From: Comamonas flocculans
GTDB lineage: Bacteria; Pseudomonadota; Gammaproteobacteria; Burkholderiales; Burkholderiaceae_C
Direction of reading: 5' to 3'
Length of the DNA stretch: 64,000 bases
Assembly: GCF_007954405.1 (NCBI RefSeq)
Contig: NZ_CP042344.1
Span: 2,604,001 to 2,668,000 of the forward strand
Each line of letters opens with the position of its first letter. The stretch's first letter is position 1. The notes below the pieces were generated by a model, which saw nothing but the letters and a program-made list of their open reading frames with translations, was not told where the DNA came from and ran no database searches. Of this stretch, positions 43,739-55,140 are shown one piece after another. The position numbers were made by a program, and so were the translations under genes.

Positions 43739-44407
43739 CTAGGCCTGGCTGGGGGCGGGCGTGTTCAGCGCGGCGCGCAGCCCGGTGCGCACCCCGTGCA
43801 CCAGCTGCGCCAGCGGCATGCCGGCGTTGCCCTGACCGCCGAGCGGCGGCAGGTGGATGAAGCCGCCGCGCGTGCCCTGCCAGCGCGGCTCGCTGGCCAG
43901 GCGGTGCAGGAGCTGGAAGAACACGTGGTTGCAGACGAAGCTGCCGGCGTTCTGCGACACCACCGTGGGCACGCCCGCGGCCACCATGGCGCGTTGCATG
44001 GCTTCGGTCGGCAGGGTGCACAGGTAGGCGGCGGGCGCGCCGTCGATGATGGGCTGCTCGCGCGGCTGGGCGCCGTCGTTATCCGGCAGGCGCGCATCGT
44101 CGCGGTTGAGCGCCACGCGCTCAAGCTGCAGCGCATCGCGCCCCGCGGTCAGGCCCAGGCAGAGCACCAGCGCCGGCTGGTGGCGCTCCAGCAGCTGCAG
44201 CAATTGCGCCGTCGCCGCGCCAAAGGCCGTAGGCAGTTGCGCGCCGACCACGCGGCACCCGGCAACCTGCCGACGGTGCAGCGCCTGCGCCACCTGGGCC
44301 GAGGGATTGACCGCATGCTCGCCAAAAGCGTCGAACCCGGTGACCAGCACCGTCGGGCGCGCAGCGGCCCGGGCGGCCGATGGGGAGGCGGATGCTGGCG
44401 TTACCAT
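43739..44407 (-). CDS. pcp: Pyroglutamyl-peptidase I
   Basis: A 222-residue C15 cysteine peptidase that removes N-terminal pyroglutamate. The triad is visible: Glu in LERVALNRDDARL, Cys in VVSQNAGSFVCNHVFFQLLH and His in GGFIHLPPLGGQ. The start VLVTGFDAFGEHAVNPS is typical, with about 18 extra residues before it. It forms a two-gene operon with the cyclodeaminase homologue and faces the zinc metallopeptidase gene across a 30-bp gap. Normal length. Confidence 0.93.
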   Translation of the reverse strand: MVTPASASPSAARAAARPTVLVTGFDAFGEHAVNPSAQVAQALHRRQVAGCRVVGAQLPTAFGAATAQLLQLLERHQPALVLCLGLTAGRDALQLERVALNRDDARLPDNDGAQPREQPIIDGAPAAYLCTLPTEAMQRAMVAAGVPTVVSQNAGSFVCNHVFFQLLHRLASEPRWQGTRGGFIHLPPLGGQGNAGMPLAQLVHGVRTGLRAALNTPAPSQA

Positions 44408-44437
44408 CGCTGCAATTTACTGCACTTGGAGCAGCGC

Positions 44438-45304
44438 ATGCGTTGGGAAGGTGAACGCCGGTCGGAAAACGTCGAAGATCGCCGCGGTGCGGGCGGGGGC
44501 GGATTCGGCCTGGGCGGGCGCAGCATAGGCGTGGGCGCGGTGGTGCTGGCGCTGGTGGGCTGGGGCGTGTTCGGCATCAATCCGCTGACCACGCTGCAGG
44601 TGCTCTCGGGCGGCGGCATGCCCCAGACCACGCAGGCGCCCGCGGGCCAGCCGCCGCAGGACGACAGGCAGGCGGCCTTCGTCTCCACCGTGCTGGCCTC
44701 CACCGAAGACGTCTGGAGCGAGATCTTTCGCAAGGGCGGCGCGCAATACCCGGCGCCGCGCCTGGTGCTGTTTCGCGGCGCCACGCCCACCGCCTGCGGC
44801 ACCGGCCAGTCGGCCATGGGGCCGTTCTATTGCCCGGGCGATCACAAGGTCTATCTGGACATGGACTTCTTCGACACCATGGGCCGCCAGCTCGGGGCGC
44901 CCGGCGTGTTCGCGCGCGCCTACGTCGTGGCGCACGAGGTGGGCCACCACGTGCAGACCGTGCTGGGCACCACCGCCAAGGTGGACGGCATGCGCGGGCG
45001 CATCAGCGAGCGCGAGCAGAACGCCCTGTCGGTGCGCCTGGAGCTGCAGGCCGACTGCTACGCTGGCGTCTGGGCGCAGCATTCGCAGCAGGCCAAGGGC
45101 TGGCTGGAGCAGGGCGACATCGAATCGGCGGTGAACGCCGCCCAGCAGATCGGCGACGACACGCTGCAACGCAAGAGCAGCGGCGTCGTGCGCCCCGACG
45201 CCTTCACCCACGGCAGCAGCGCGCAGCGCGTGCGCTGGTTTACCCAGGGCTACCAGAGCGGCTCGGTGCAATCCTGCGACACCTTTGGCGCGCGCACGCT
45301 CTGA
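44438..45304 (+). CDS. Neutral zinc metallopeptidase (YpfJ family)
   Basis: A 288-residue membrane-anchored protein. An N-terminal basic and glycine-rich segment (MRWEGERRSENVEDRRGAGG) leads to one membrane helix (SIGVGAVVLALVGWGVFGI). The extracytoplasmic domain has the HEXXH-type site AYVVAHEVGHHVQTVLG and the third ligand in LRLELQADCYAGVWA. This is the pattern of KPN_02809/YpfJ proteins, whose substrates are unknown. The start at 44438 gives the typical MRWEGERRS beginning. Confidence 0.92.
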   Translation: MRWEGERRSENVEDRRGAGGGGFGLGGRSIGVGAVVLALVGWGVFGINPLTTLQVLSGGGMPQTTQAPAGQPPQDDRQAAFVSTVLASTEDVWSEIFRKGGAQYPAPRLVLFRGATPTACGTGQSAMGPFYCPGDHKVYLDMDFFDTMGRQLGAPGVFARAYVVAHEVGHHVQTVLGTTAKVDGMRGRISEREQNALSVRLELQADCYAGVWAQHSQQAKGWLEQGDIESAVNAAQQIGDDTLQRKSSGVVRPDAFTHGSSAQRVRWFTQGYQSGSVQSCDTFGARTL

Positions 45305-45350
45305 GACCCGATTTGCCCGTTTTTTGTTGCAATGCGACAATCACGGGTTC

Positions 45351-46793
45351 ATGACGACGCTTTACCAATCAGTAGCGCTGGCTGACCCCCTGCAGCGCGC
45401 CGTAGCCGACATGGGCTACGAAACCATGACCCCCATCCAGGCACAGGCCATACCGGTGGTACTCACCGGCAAGGACGTGATGGGTGCGGCCCAGACCGGT
45501 ACCGGCAAGACCGCGGCCTTCGCGCTGCCGCTGCTGCAGCGCATGCTGGCGCACGAGAACACCTCGGCCTCGCCCGCGCGCCACCCGGTGCGCGCGCTGG
45601 TGCTGCTGCCCACGCGCGAGCTGGCCGACCAGGTGGCCGAGCAGGTCAAGCTCTACGCCAAGTACACGCAGCTGCGCTCCACCGTGGTGTTCGGCGGCAT
45701 GGACATGAAGCCGCAGACGGCCGAACTCAAGAAGGGCGTGGAGGTGCTGGTGGCCACGCCGGGGCGCCTGCTGGACCACATCGAAGCCAGGAACGTGGTG
45801 CTCAACCACGTGGAATACGTGGTGCTCGACGAGGCCGACCGCATGCTGGACATCGGCTTCCTGCCGGACCTGCAGCGCATCCTGTCCTACCTGCCCAGGG
45901 AGCGCACCACGCTGCTGTTTTCGGCCACCTTCTCGCCCGAGATCAAGCGCCTGGCAGCGAGCTACCTGCACGACCCGGTGACCATAGAGGTGGCACGCCC
46001 CAACGCCACCGCCTCCACCGTCGAGCAGTGCTTCTACGGCGTGGGTGAGGAAGGCAAGCGCGCCGCCATCCGTCAGGTGCTCAGGGAGCGGCAGCTCACC
46101 CAGGCCTTCATCTTCGTCAACAGCAAGCTCGGCTGCGCGCGCCTGGCGCGCTCGCTGGCACGCGACGGGCTGAAGACCGCGGCGCTGCACGGCGACAAGA
46201 GCCAGGACGAGCGCCTGAAGGCGCTGGAAGCCTTCAAGAGCGGCGAGGTTGACCTGCTGGTCTGCACCGACGTGGCCGCGCGCGGCCTGGACATCAAGGA
46301 CGTGCCGGCGGTGTTCAACCACGACGTGCCGTTCAACGCCGAGGACTACGTGCACCGCATCGGCCGCACCGGCCGCGCCGGCGCCTCGGGACTGGCGGTG
46401 ACGCTGGTGACCGAGCGGGACGCGCGGCTGATGGGCGAGCTCGAGAAGCTGCTCAAGAAAAAGGTCGAGGTGCAGCCCCTGCAGCTCAGGGACGAGCGCT
46501 CGCCCCTGCGCCACGGCGACAGCCGTCACCGCGAGGGCACGCACGGTGCGCGCGGCGAGCGCGATGGCATGCGTTCGTCGCGCAACCACCGCCATGCGGC
46601 GCCCGGCTTCGTGCCCTCGCGCGACCCTTTCTTCGACCGTCCCTACGAGCCCGGCAGCGCGCCCGAAGCCGCGCCCAGCTGGGAACAGCCGCCGGCCGCC
46701 GCACGCCCCCGGGTGTCGTCCAACATCAAGCAGCGGCGCGTGCTGCCTGCGCTCTTCAAGGCGCCGCAGGCGAGCGAGGAAAACGCCGCCTGA
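45351..46793 (+). CDS. rhlE: DEAD-box RNA helicase (RhlE-like)
   Basis: A 480-residue ATP-dependent RNA helicase. It has the Q motif (MGYETMTPIQAQAI), Walker A AAQTGTGKTAAFALP, motif Ib VLVATPGRLLD, DEAD in VVLDEADRMLDIGFLPDL, SAT in LLFSATFSPEIKRLA, and motif VI YVHRIGRTGRAGASG. The C-terminal 100 residues are basic and His/Arg-rich (RHGDSRHREGTHGARGERDG), suited to RNA binding, and end in IKQRRVLPALF as in RhlE. The role is probably in ribosome assembly or RNA decay. Normal for the family. Confidence 0.92.
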   Translation: MTTLYQSVALADPLQRAVADMGYETMTPIQAQAIPVVLTGKDVMGAAQTGTGKTAAFALPLLQRMLAHENTSASPARHPVRALVLLPTRELADQVAEQVKLYAKYTQLRSTVVFGGMDMKPQTAELKKGVEVLVATPGRLLDHIEARNVVLNHVEYVVLDEADRMLDIGFLPDLQRILSYLPRERTTLLFSATFSPEIKRLAASYLHDPVTIEVARPNATASTVEQCFYGVGEEGKRAAIRQVLRERQLTQAFIFVNSKLGCARLARSLARDGLKTAALHGDKSQDERLKALEAFKSGEVDLLVCTDVAARGLDIKDVPAVFNHDVPFNAEDYVHRIGRTGRAGASGLAVTLVTERDARLMGELEKLLKKKVEVQPLQLRDERSPLRHGDSRHREGTHGARGERDGMRSSRNHRHAAPGFVPSRDPFFDRPYEPGSAPEAAPSWEQPPAAARPRVSSNIKQRRVLPALFKAPQASEENAA

Positions 46794-46803
46794 GCGCGGG
46801 CCT

Positions 46804-47658
46804 TCAGGCGCGCGCCGCCCCCGGCACCTGGGCCTGCGCGCACTCAACCTGGAGGTGCTCGCGTTCGGCGAGCGTGTTGCCAAAGCGCACCGCGCTCAGG
46901 CTGCCACCCCAGACGCAACCGGTGTCGAGTGCGAGCAGGTCGGGGCGGCTCATCCAGCCGAGCGTCGACCAGTGGCCGAAAACCGTCAGCTGGCCCTGCG
47001 TCCTGCGTTCCGGCAGTTCGAACCAGGGCATGAGACCCGCGGGCGCCTGGCGCGCGCTTTCACTGCTGGAAAAATCCATCGCGCCCTGCGCCGAGCAAAA
47101 GCGCACGCGGGTGAGCGCGTTGACCACCACGCGCAGTCGGTCCATGCCCTGCAGGCCCTCGCGCCAGGCATCGGGCTCGTTGCCGTACATCTGCTGCAGA
47201 AACGACTGCCAATGCGCTCCGGTGAGCGCCCTCTGCACCTCGCCCGCGAGCGCCAGCGTTTGCTGCACGCTCCAGGGCGGGAGGACGCCCGCGTGCACCA
47301 GCAGCATGGTTTGGCCCCCATGGCGCACCTGCCGTGCAAGCGGCTGCTGGCGCAGCCAGTGCAGCATGGCGGTGCGCTGGGGGTGCGCCAGCAAATCGCC
47401 CAGGGTGTCGCGCGGCGACGGCGCGCGCACGCCCTGGGCCACGGCCAGCAGATGCAGGTCGTGGTTGCCCAGCACGACCTGCACGCTGCCCTCGAGCGCC
47501 ATGCAGCGGCGCAGCACGGCGACCGAATCGGGGCCGCGGTTGACCAGATCGCCAAGCAGATAAAGCGTGTCGCGGCTGGGAGAAAAACCGATTAGCGCAA
47601 GCAGTCGCGCCAATGCCCGGTCACAGCCCTGAATATCGCCGGCACAATATAAAGCCAT
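46804..47658 (-). CDS. apaH: Symmetrical bis(5'-nucleosyl)-tetraphosphatase ApaH
   Basis: A 284-residue calcineurin-type metallophosphatase that hydrolyses Ap4A to ADP. Metal motifs GDIQGC, LLGDLVNRGPDSVAVLR, VLGNHDLHLLAV and VHAGVLPPW are intact, as are VVNALTRVRFCSAQG and LDTGCVWGGSLSAVRFG. The start at 47658 matches the usual MALYC beginning; an ATG two codons earlier is in frame. It converges with the rhlE-like gene ten bases away and is divergent from hns. Confidence 0.94.
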   Translation of the reverse strand: MALYCAGDIQGCDRALARLLALIGFSPSRDTLYLLGDLVNRGPDSVAVLRRCMALEGSVQVVLGNHDLHLLAVAQGVRAPSPRDTLGDLLAHPQRTAMLHWLRQQPLARQVRHGGQTMLLVHAGVLPPWSVQQTLALAGEVQRALTGAHWQSFLQQMYGNEPDAWREGLQGMDRLRVVVNALTRVRFCSAQGAMDFSSSESARQAPAGLMPWFELPERRTQGQLTVFGHWSTLGWMSRPDLLALDTGCVWGGSLSAVRFGNTLAEREHLQVECAQAQVPGAARA

Positions 47659-47788
47659 TGCCATCCCGTTCGTAAGTCTGCATGCCGATTGTGCACCGCC
47701 TGCAGAAGGATCCGGGTATTGCGTGGCAGTTGCACCTGGAAACTTGAAAATCAGGCTGGCAGCGGTGCATTTGCGGAGAAACTGGTCT

Positions 47789-47794
47789 TATAAT
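47789..47794 (+). promoter_or_regulatory. Minus-10 element of hns promoter
   Basis: Perfect TATAAT, with a weak minus-35 match (TGCATT, 17-bp spacing) at 47766. It lies 48 bases upstream of the hns ATG. Confidence 0.6.
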
Positions 47795-47841
47795 CGCGCC
47801 GCATTGCCTTTCAACCCCAGGATCAACCATTCAGGATAATC

Positions 47842-48135
47842 ATGACGACCAGTTACAAGGAATTGCTGCAGCAGCGCGAGGCATTGGACGCCCAAATCCG
47901 CGCCGCGCGTGAAAAGGAAGTCGCGGACGCGCTCGCCAGGGTGCGCCAAACCGTGGCGGAATTCGAACTTACCGTCACGGATGTGTTTCCCTCGGGTCGG
48001 CGCACGCGCGCCACTGGCAGCGTGAGCAAGGTGGCGCCCAAGTACCGCAATCCGGCCACGGGGCAAACCTGGACCGGCCGGGGCAAGCCGCCCAAGTGGA
48101 TACAGGGTCAGGACCGCACGCAATTTGCCATTTGA
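47842..48135 (+). CDS. hns: H-NS family nucleoid protein
   Basis: A 97-residue DNA-binding protein of the short betaproteobacterial H-NS type. The N-terminal helix (LLQQREALDAQIRAAREKEV) dimerises. The C-terminal DNA-binding motif is KYRNPATGQTWTGRGKPPKW, with the AT-hook-like TGRGKPP. It would silence AT-rich DNA. A perfect TATAAT and a terminator bracket the gene, so it is monocistronic. Confidence 0.94.
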   Translation: MTTSYKELLQQREALDAQIRAAREKEVADALARVRQTVAEFELTVTDVFPSGRRTRATGSVSKVAPKYRNPATGQTWTGRGKPPKWIQGQDRTQFAI

Positions 48136-48161
48136 CGCAAGCCGCGGCCTCTTGCCTGCCC

Positions 48162-48186
48162 AGCCCGCCGCGCGCGGGCTTTTTTC
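48162..48186 (+). terminator. Terminator of hns
   Basis: AGCCCGC and GCGGGCT form a stem around CGCGC and are followed by TTTTTC, 27 bases after the hns stop. Confidence 0.75.
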
Positions 48187-48345
48187 TGCCCGCATTCTGG
48201 CGCCCGCCGCAAGGGCGATGCCCCTGCGGGCAGCACCGGCGCGGCCGGCGGGCGTACACTCCCAGCCTGTGTTGGATGCCCGAGGGCAGTGCATGCCGCA
48301 GGCCTGGCCCGACTTTCCGTTTTGCACTTACAAGGAGATCCCGAA

Positions 48346-51135
<2,790 letters not shown>

Positions 51136-51237
51136 CGGCGCGGGCGGCCTGCGCCCGCTGAGGGTTGCGGGCCGCGCGGTCGTCCGTACGTGGTCGCCGA
51201 CCGCGCTGCGCGCCGGCGGCCGACCCCCGGATTTTCC

Positions 51238-52452
51238 ATGCACCAGATCCTGATTGCAGGGGGCGGTATCGCCGGTCTGGCCGCTGCGCTGGCGAGCCAC
51301 CGCGCGGGCTGGCAGGTGCGCCTGCACGAACGCGCCAACGCCTTTGGCGAAGTGGGCGCGGGCGTGCAGCTCGGACCCAATGCGGTGCGCTGCCTCGACG
51401 CCTGGGGCCTGGCGGCGCCCCTGCGCGCGCTCGCCTGCCGCCCGCCGCTGCTGCAGGTGCGCAGCGCGCTGGACGGGCGCGAGCTTGCGCGCATGCGCCT
51501 GGGGCGCGAGATGAGCGAACGCCATGGTGGCGACTACCTCACCATCCACCGCGCCGACCTGCACGGCGCGCTGCTGTCTGCCGTGCAAGACCTCACCGAG
51601 GTGCAATTGCAGCTGCAGCACGAGCTGCTGGATTTCACCGAGGACGACGCGGCCGTGCGTACCCGGCTGCGCTGCGCCGACGGCCATGAGCTGCAGGTGG
51701 AGAGCGACGTGCTGCTCGGCGCCGACGGCCTGCACAGCCGCGTCCGCGCGCTGCTGCCCGGCGTGGCCGGCGAGCTGCCGGTGGGCCACCTGGCCTACCG
51801 CGCGGTGGTCGCCCAGCAGGCCTTGCCCGCGCCGCTGCGCAGTCAGGTGGTCACCGCCTGGCTCGGGCCGGGGCTGCATCTGGTGCACTACCCGCTGCGC
51901 GCCGGCGAGCTGCTCAATCTGGTGGCCATACGCCATGGGCAGCCCCCCGCCGGGCTGCAGGGCTGGGACTGCGCGGCAAGTGAATCGCAATTGCTTGCCG
52001 CCCTGGACGGCACCTGCGCACCGCTGCAGGACCTGGTCCGGGCGGCGGGGCAAGCGGGCGGCGTCTGGCGCCTGTGGCCGCTGGCCGAGCGCGCGCCCGT
52101 GGCCGGTGCCCACGAGATGGCCCAGGGCCGCGTGGCGCTGGCGGGCGACGCGGCACATGCGATGCGCCCCTACTTGGCCCAGGGCGCGGGCATGGCCATC
52201 GAGGACGCGATGCAGCTGCAGCGCGCGCTCGCGATGGAGGCGCTGGAGCCGCCGCTGCGGCTGCGCCGCTACGCACTGGCGCGCTGGCAGCGGGTGGCGG
52301 CGGTGCAGCGGCGCTCGCGGCGCAACGGGCGCATCTTCCATGCCGTCGGGCCGGTGCGTCTGGCGCGCGACCTGTCGCTGCGCCTGCTGGGCGAGCGCAT
52401 ACTCGACGTGCCCTGGCTGTATCGCGGCGGGCCGGTGCCGAAAGGCGAATGA
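51238..52452 (+). CDS. FAD-dependent monooxygenase (salicylate hydroxylase-like)
   Basis: A 404-residue group A flavoprotein hydroxylase. FAD-binding ILIAGGGIAGLAAALASHRA, the middle motif VLLGADGLHSRVR (DG motif), and RVALAGDAAHAMRPYLAQGA with the downstream GMAIEDAMQL match the salicylate/6-hydroxynicotinate monooxygenase class. The substrate cannot be determined. No ring-cleavage genes are nearby, so a catabolic pathway is not apparent. The start at 51238 gives a normal FAD-motif position; no strong ribosome site was seen. Confidence 0.88.
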   Translation: MHQILIAGGGIAGLAAALASHRAGWQVRLHERANAFGEVGAGVQLGPNAVRCLDAWGLAAPLRALACRPPLLQVRSALDGRELARMRLGREMSERHGGDYLTIHRADLHGALLSAVQDLTEVQLQLQHELLDFTEDDAAVRTRLRCADGHELQVESDVLLGADGLHSRVRALLPGVAGELPVGHLAYRAVVAQQALPAPLRSQVVTAWLGPGLHLVHYPLRAGELLNLVAIRHGQPPAGLQGWDCAASESQLLAALDGTCAPLQDLVRAAGQAGGVWRLWPLAERAPVAGAHEMAQGRVALAGDAAHAMRPYLAQGAGMAIEDAMQLQRALAMEALEPPLRLRRYALARWQRVAAVQRRSRRNGRIFHAVGPVRLARDLSLRLLGERILDVPWLYRGGPVPKGE

Positions 52453-52580
52453 TTTTTGTTGCACTGCGTCAGCGTCGGCACGCCCGATCGCGTTGAACGC
52501 GGGCGCCGCCCCGTGAACGGGCGGTGTCGGCACCGGCCGCGCCCCGCACGAATGAAGGTCAAATCCCGTTCTTGCGCTTT

Positions 52581-52612
52581 GCTGCCGGGCGCTACAAGCT
52601 ATCATTTTGATG
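52581..52612 (-). repeat. Dispersed hairpin repeat, half copy G
   Basis: On the minus strand ATCAAAATGATAGCTTGTAG then CGCC, matching one half of the repeat. It lies just upstream of ddh. Confidence 0.4.
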
Positions 52613-52626
52613 AACAGGAAGTCCCA

Positions 52627-53634
52627 ATGAACCATCAGGAAAACGACCATCGCCAGGCCCCCGTGCGTCTGGCCATCGCCGGTTACGGCAACCTCGGGCG
52701 CGGCGTGGAGCAGGCCGTGGCCAAGAACCCGGACATGGTGCTCACCGGCGTGTACACGCGCCGCGACCCGGCCGGCGTGCATCCGGCCAGCGGCGTGGCC
52801 AGCTACCCCTTGAGCGCTCTCGCGCAGCACCGCGGCAAGGTGGACGTGCTCGTTCTGTGCGGCGGCTCCAAGGACGACCTGCCCGAGCAGACGCCCGAGT
52901 TCGCGCGCCACTTCAACGTGGTGGACAGCTTCGACACCCACGCCCGCATCCCCGAACACTTTGCCAAGGTGGACGCCGCCGCGCGCGCGGGCGCCACCAC
53001 CGCCCTGATTTCGGCCGGCTGGGACCCGGGGCTGTTTTCCATCCAGCGCGTCATGGGCGACGCGCTGCTGCCCGACGGCGCCACCTATACCTTCTGGGGC
53101 AAGGGCCTGAGCCAGGGGCATTCGGACGCCATCCGCCATGTGCCGGGCGTCGCCGGCGGCGTGCAATACACGATTCCCGTGCAGGAGGCGATGCAGCGGG
53201 TGCGCAGCGGCACTCGCCCCGACTTGGCCACGCGCGAAAAGCACCGGCGCGAATGCTTCGTGGTGCTCAAGGAAGGCGCGGACGCCGAAGCGGTGCGCCA
53301 GGCCATCGTCAGCATGCCCAACTACTTCAGCGACTACGACACCACGGTGCACTTCATCAGCGCCCAGCAACTGGCGGCCGAGCATGCCGGCATGGGGCAT
53401 GGCGGCTTCGTCATCCGCAGCGGCAACACCTCGAACCAGCTCAAGCACGTGCTTGAGTTCAGCCTGCAGCTGGACAGCAATCCGGAGTTCACCGCCAGCG
53501 TGCTGGTGGCCTGTGCGCGCGCGGTGCACCGGCTGCACCAGGCGGGCCAGCACGGCTGCAAGACGGTGCTCGATCTCTCGCCCGCGCTGCTTTCGCCGCG
53601 CAGCGGCGCAGAACTGCGCGCCGACTTCCTCTGA
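52627..53634 (+). CDS. ddh: meso-Diaminopimelate D-dehydrogenase
   Basis: A 335-residue NADPH enzyme making meso-DAP in one step from tetrahydrodipicolinate. Motifs are VRLAIAGYGNLGRGVEQAVA, VLCGGSKDDLPEQTPEFARH, NVVDSFDTHARIPEHF, LISAGWDPGLFSIQRVMGDA, YTFWGKGLSQGHSDAIRHVP and MGHGGFVIRSGNTSN, matching characterised Ddh. Most proteobacteria rely on the succinylase route (dapCDEF), so this is a shortcut found only in scattered lineages. It stands alone with a half repeat directly upstream. Confidence 0.93.
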   Translation: MNHQENDHRQAPVRLAIAGYGNLGRGVEQAVAKNPDMVLTGVYTRRDPAGVHPASGVASYPLSALAQHRGKVDVLVLCGGSKDDLPEQTPEFARHFNVVDSFDTHARIPEHFAKVDAAARAGATTALISAGWDPGLFSIQRVMGDALLPDGATYTFWGKGLSQGHSDAIRHVPGVAGGVQYTIPVQEAMQRVRSGTRPDLATREKHRRECFVVLKEGADAEAVRQAIVSMPNYFSDYDTTVHFISAQQLAAEHAGMGHGGFVIRSGNTSNQLKHVLEFSLQLDSNPEFTASVLVACARAVHRLHQAGQHGCKTVLDLSPALLSPRSGAELRADFL

Positions 53635-53661
53635 AGTCCTGCGGCCGTGGTGCCGAGGCGC

Positions 53662-54114
53662 TCAGCTGCGGCCCTGCCTGGCGCCGGCGCGGCGTTGGCG
53701 GTACTTCCAGGGGGCCAGCGGGCGCTTTTGCGCCCACAGGCCCCGCCGCTGCGCACGCGCCTGGCGCGCGGCCGCCGCCAGGGCCGGGTGGATGCGCGCC
53801 TGGCTCGGATGCACCCAGGCCAGGCCTGCCTGCACCTGTACCCAGGCAGCGTCCCGCCCCCGGCACTGCACCTGTGCCAGCGTGCGGCCGTACTTGTCGC
53901 GCCCCTGCGCCTGCACCCGGGCGGTCTGGCGCAGGCACAAAGCCGCCAGGTTCCTGCGCGCCTGCCGGCCCCAGGCCTGGCGCAGCTCCGGCGCGTCGAT
54001 CGCGGCGATGCGCAGCTGCTCGCCGGGGCCGCCCGCGCAGCGCACGGTCAGCGAATCCCCGTCGCCCACGGTCATCACCATGCACAGCGTGAGCGCTGCA
54101 GCGACCAGCGGCAT
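53662..54114 (-). CDS. Thermonuclease-family (SNase) protein
   Basis: A 150-residue exported nuclease-like protein. The short hydrophobic N terminus (MPLVAAALTLCMVMT) may be a signal peptide. The SNase fold shows GDGDSLTVRC, RIAAIDAPELRQAWG, DKYGRTLAQVQC, AAWVQVQAGLAWVHP and RGLWAQKRPLAPWKYRQR. The catalytic Arg/Glu set (RIAAIDAPE and KYGRTLA) looks largely conserved. The C terminus is strongly basic. It shares convergent ends with ddh. Confidence 0.85.
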   Translation of the reverse strand: MPLVAAALTLCMVMTVGDGDSLTVRCAGGPGEQLRIAAIDAPELRQAWGRQARRNLAALCLRQTARVQAQGRDKYGRTLAQVQCRGRDAAWVQVQAGLAWVHPSQARIHPALAAAARQARAQRRGLWAQKRPLAPWKYRQRRAGARQGRS

Positions 54115-54115
54115 T

Positions 54116-54172
54116 TTTGAATGAAATCAGGCTCAAACGCCCGCCAGGCAAGCGCTTGCAGCTATTGAAAGA
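54116..54172 (-). repeat. Dispersed hairpin repeat, copy E
   Basis: On the minus strand ATAGCTGCAAGCGCTTGCC then GAGCCTGATTTCATTC. It lies between suhB and the nuclease gene and may act as a transcript-end hairpin. Confidence 0.55.
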
Positions 54173-54184
54173 GGGGTTGTCCGT

Positions 54185-55051
54185 CTAGTCGGCACGGCCT
54201 TCGGCGCTGCCCGCGGCCTGCACCGTCATCTTGTCGGCGACGCCGGCGAACTTGCTGTACTTGCCGATGAGACCGACCATCTGGCCGTAGATGCGCGGCG
54301 GCGCGGCCAGGCATTCGCGCTGCTCCAGATAGTTGGCCTCGCCGGTGAAATTGCCCACCAGGCCACCGGCCTCGGTCACCAGCAGACCGCCGGCCGCCAC
54401 GTCCCAGATGGACAGGCCGGTTTCAAAGAAGCCGTCGGTAAAGCCAGCGGCCACGTAGGCCAGGTCCAGCGCCGCGGCGCCCGGGCGGCGCAGGCCGTGG
54501 GTGTGCTGCATCACGTCGGCCATCATCTTCAGGTAGCCGGCGAAATCGTCGCCCGGGCGGTAAGGGAAGCCCGTGCCCAGCAGGCACTCGGACAGGCGCG
54601 TGCGTTTGGAGACGCGCACGCGGCGGTCGTTCATGAAGGCGCCGCGCCCGCGCGTGGCGGTGAACAGGTCGTTGCGCGTGGGGTCATAGACCACGCCGTG
54701 CTCCACCTTGCCGCGCACCGACAGCGCGATGCTCACGCAGTAGTAGGGAAAGCCGTGGATGAAATTGGTGGTGCCGTCCAGCGGATCGATGATCCAGACG
54801 AATTCGGAATTCTTCGCGCCGTGCTGGCGCCCCGACTCCTCGGCCAGAATGCCATGGCCCGGGTAGGCGGTGAGCAGGGTCTCGATGATGGCCGCCTCGC
54901 TCGCCTGGTCCACCTCGGTGACGTAGTCGTTGATCTGCTTTTGCGCCACGCGCACGGCTTCCACGTCCAGCGCGGCGCGGTTGATGATGGCGCCGGCGGC
55001 GCGCGCGGCCTTGATGGCCGTGTTGAGCATGGGGTGCAGATGGGACGACAT
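54185..55051 (-). CDS. suhB: Inositol monophosphatase SuhB
   Basis: A 288-residue Mg-dependent phosphatase of the IMPase family. Metal-binding motifs are GILAEESG (Glu), [20 protein letters not shown] (DPLDGTTN) and [18 protein letters not shown] (WDVAAG). The start [20 protein letters not shown] is standard for SuhB, which also acts in rRNA antitermination. The C-terminal extension past IGKYSKF is slightly longer than in E. coli. It is divergent from trmJ across an 89-bp gap. Confidence 0.94.
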   Translation of the reverse strand: MSSHLHPMLNTAIKAARAAGAIINRAALDVEAVRVAQKQINDYVTEVDQASEAAIIETLLTAYPGHGILAEESGRQHGAKNSEFVWIIDPLDGTTNFIHGFPYYCVSIALSVRGKVEHGVVYDPTRNDLFTATRGRGAFMNDRRVRVSKRTRLSECLLGTGFPYRPGDDFAGYLKMMADVMQHTHGLRRPGAAALDLAYVAAGFTDGFFETGLSIWDVAAGGLLVTEAGGLVGNFTGEANYLEQRECLAAPPRIYGQMVGLIGKYSKFAGVADKMTVQAAGSAEGRAD

Positions 55052-55140
55052 GACAAGGAACAAACGGACGCGGCGATGCGCGAGGGCTGGCAATTCTAGT
55101 GCCTCGCGCCGCCGCGCGGGCCCGGGCGACAATCGCCGCC

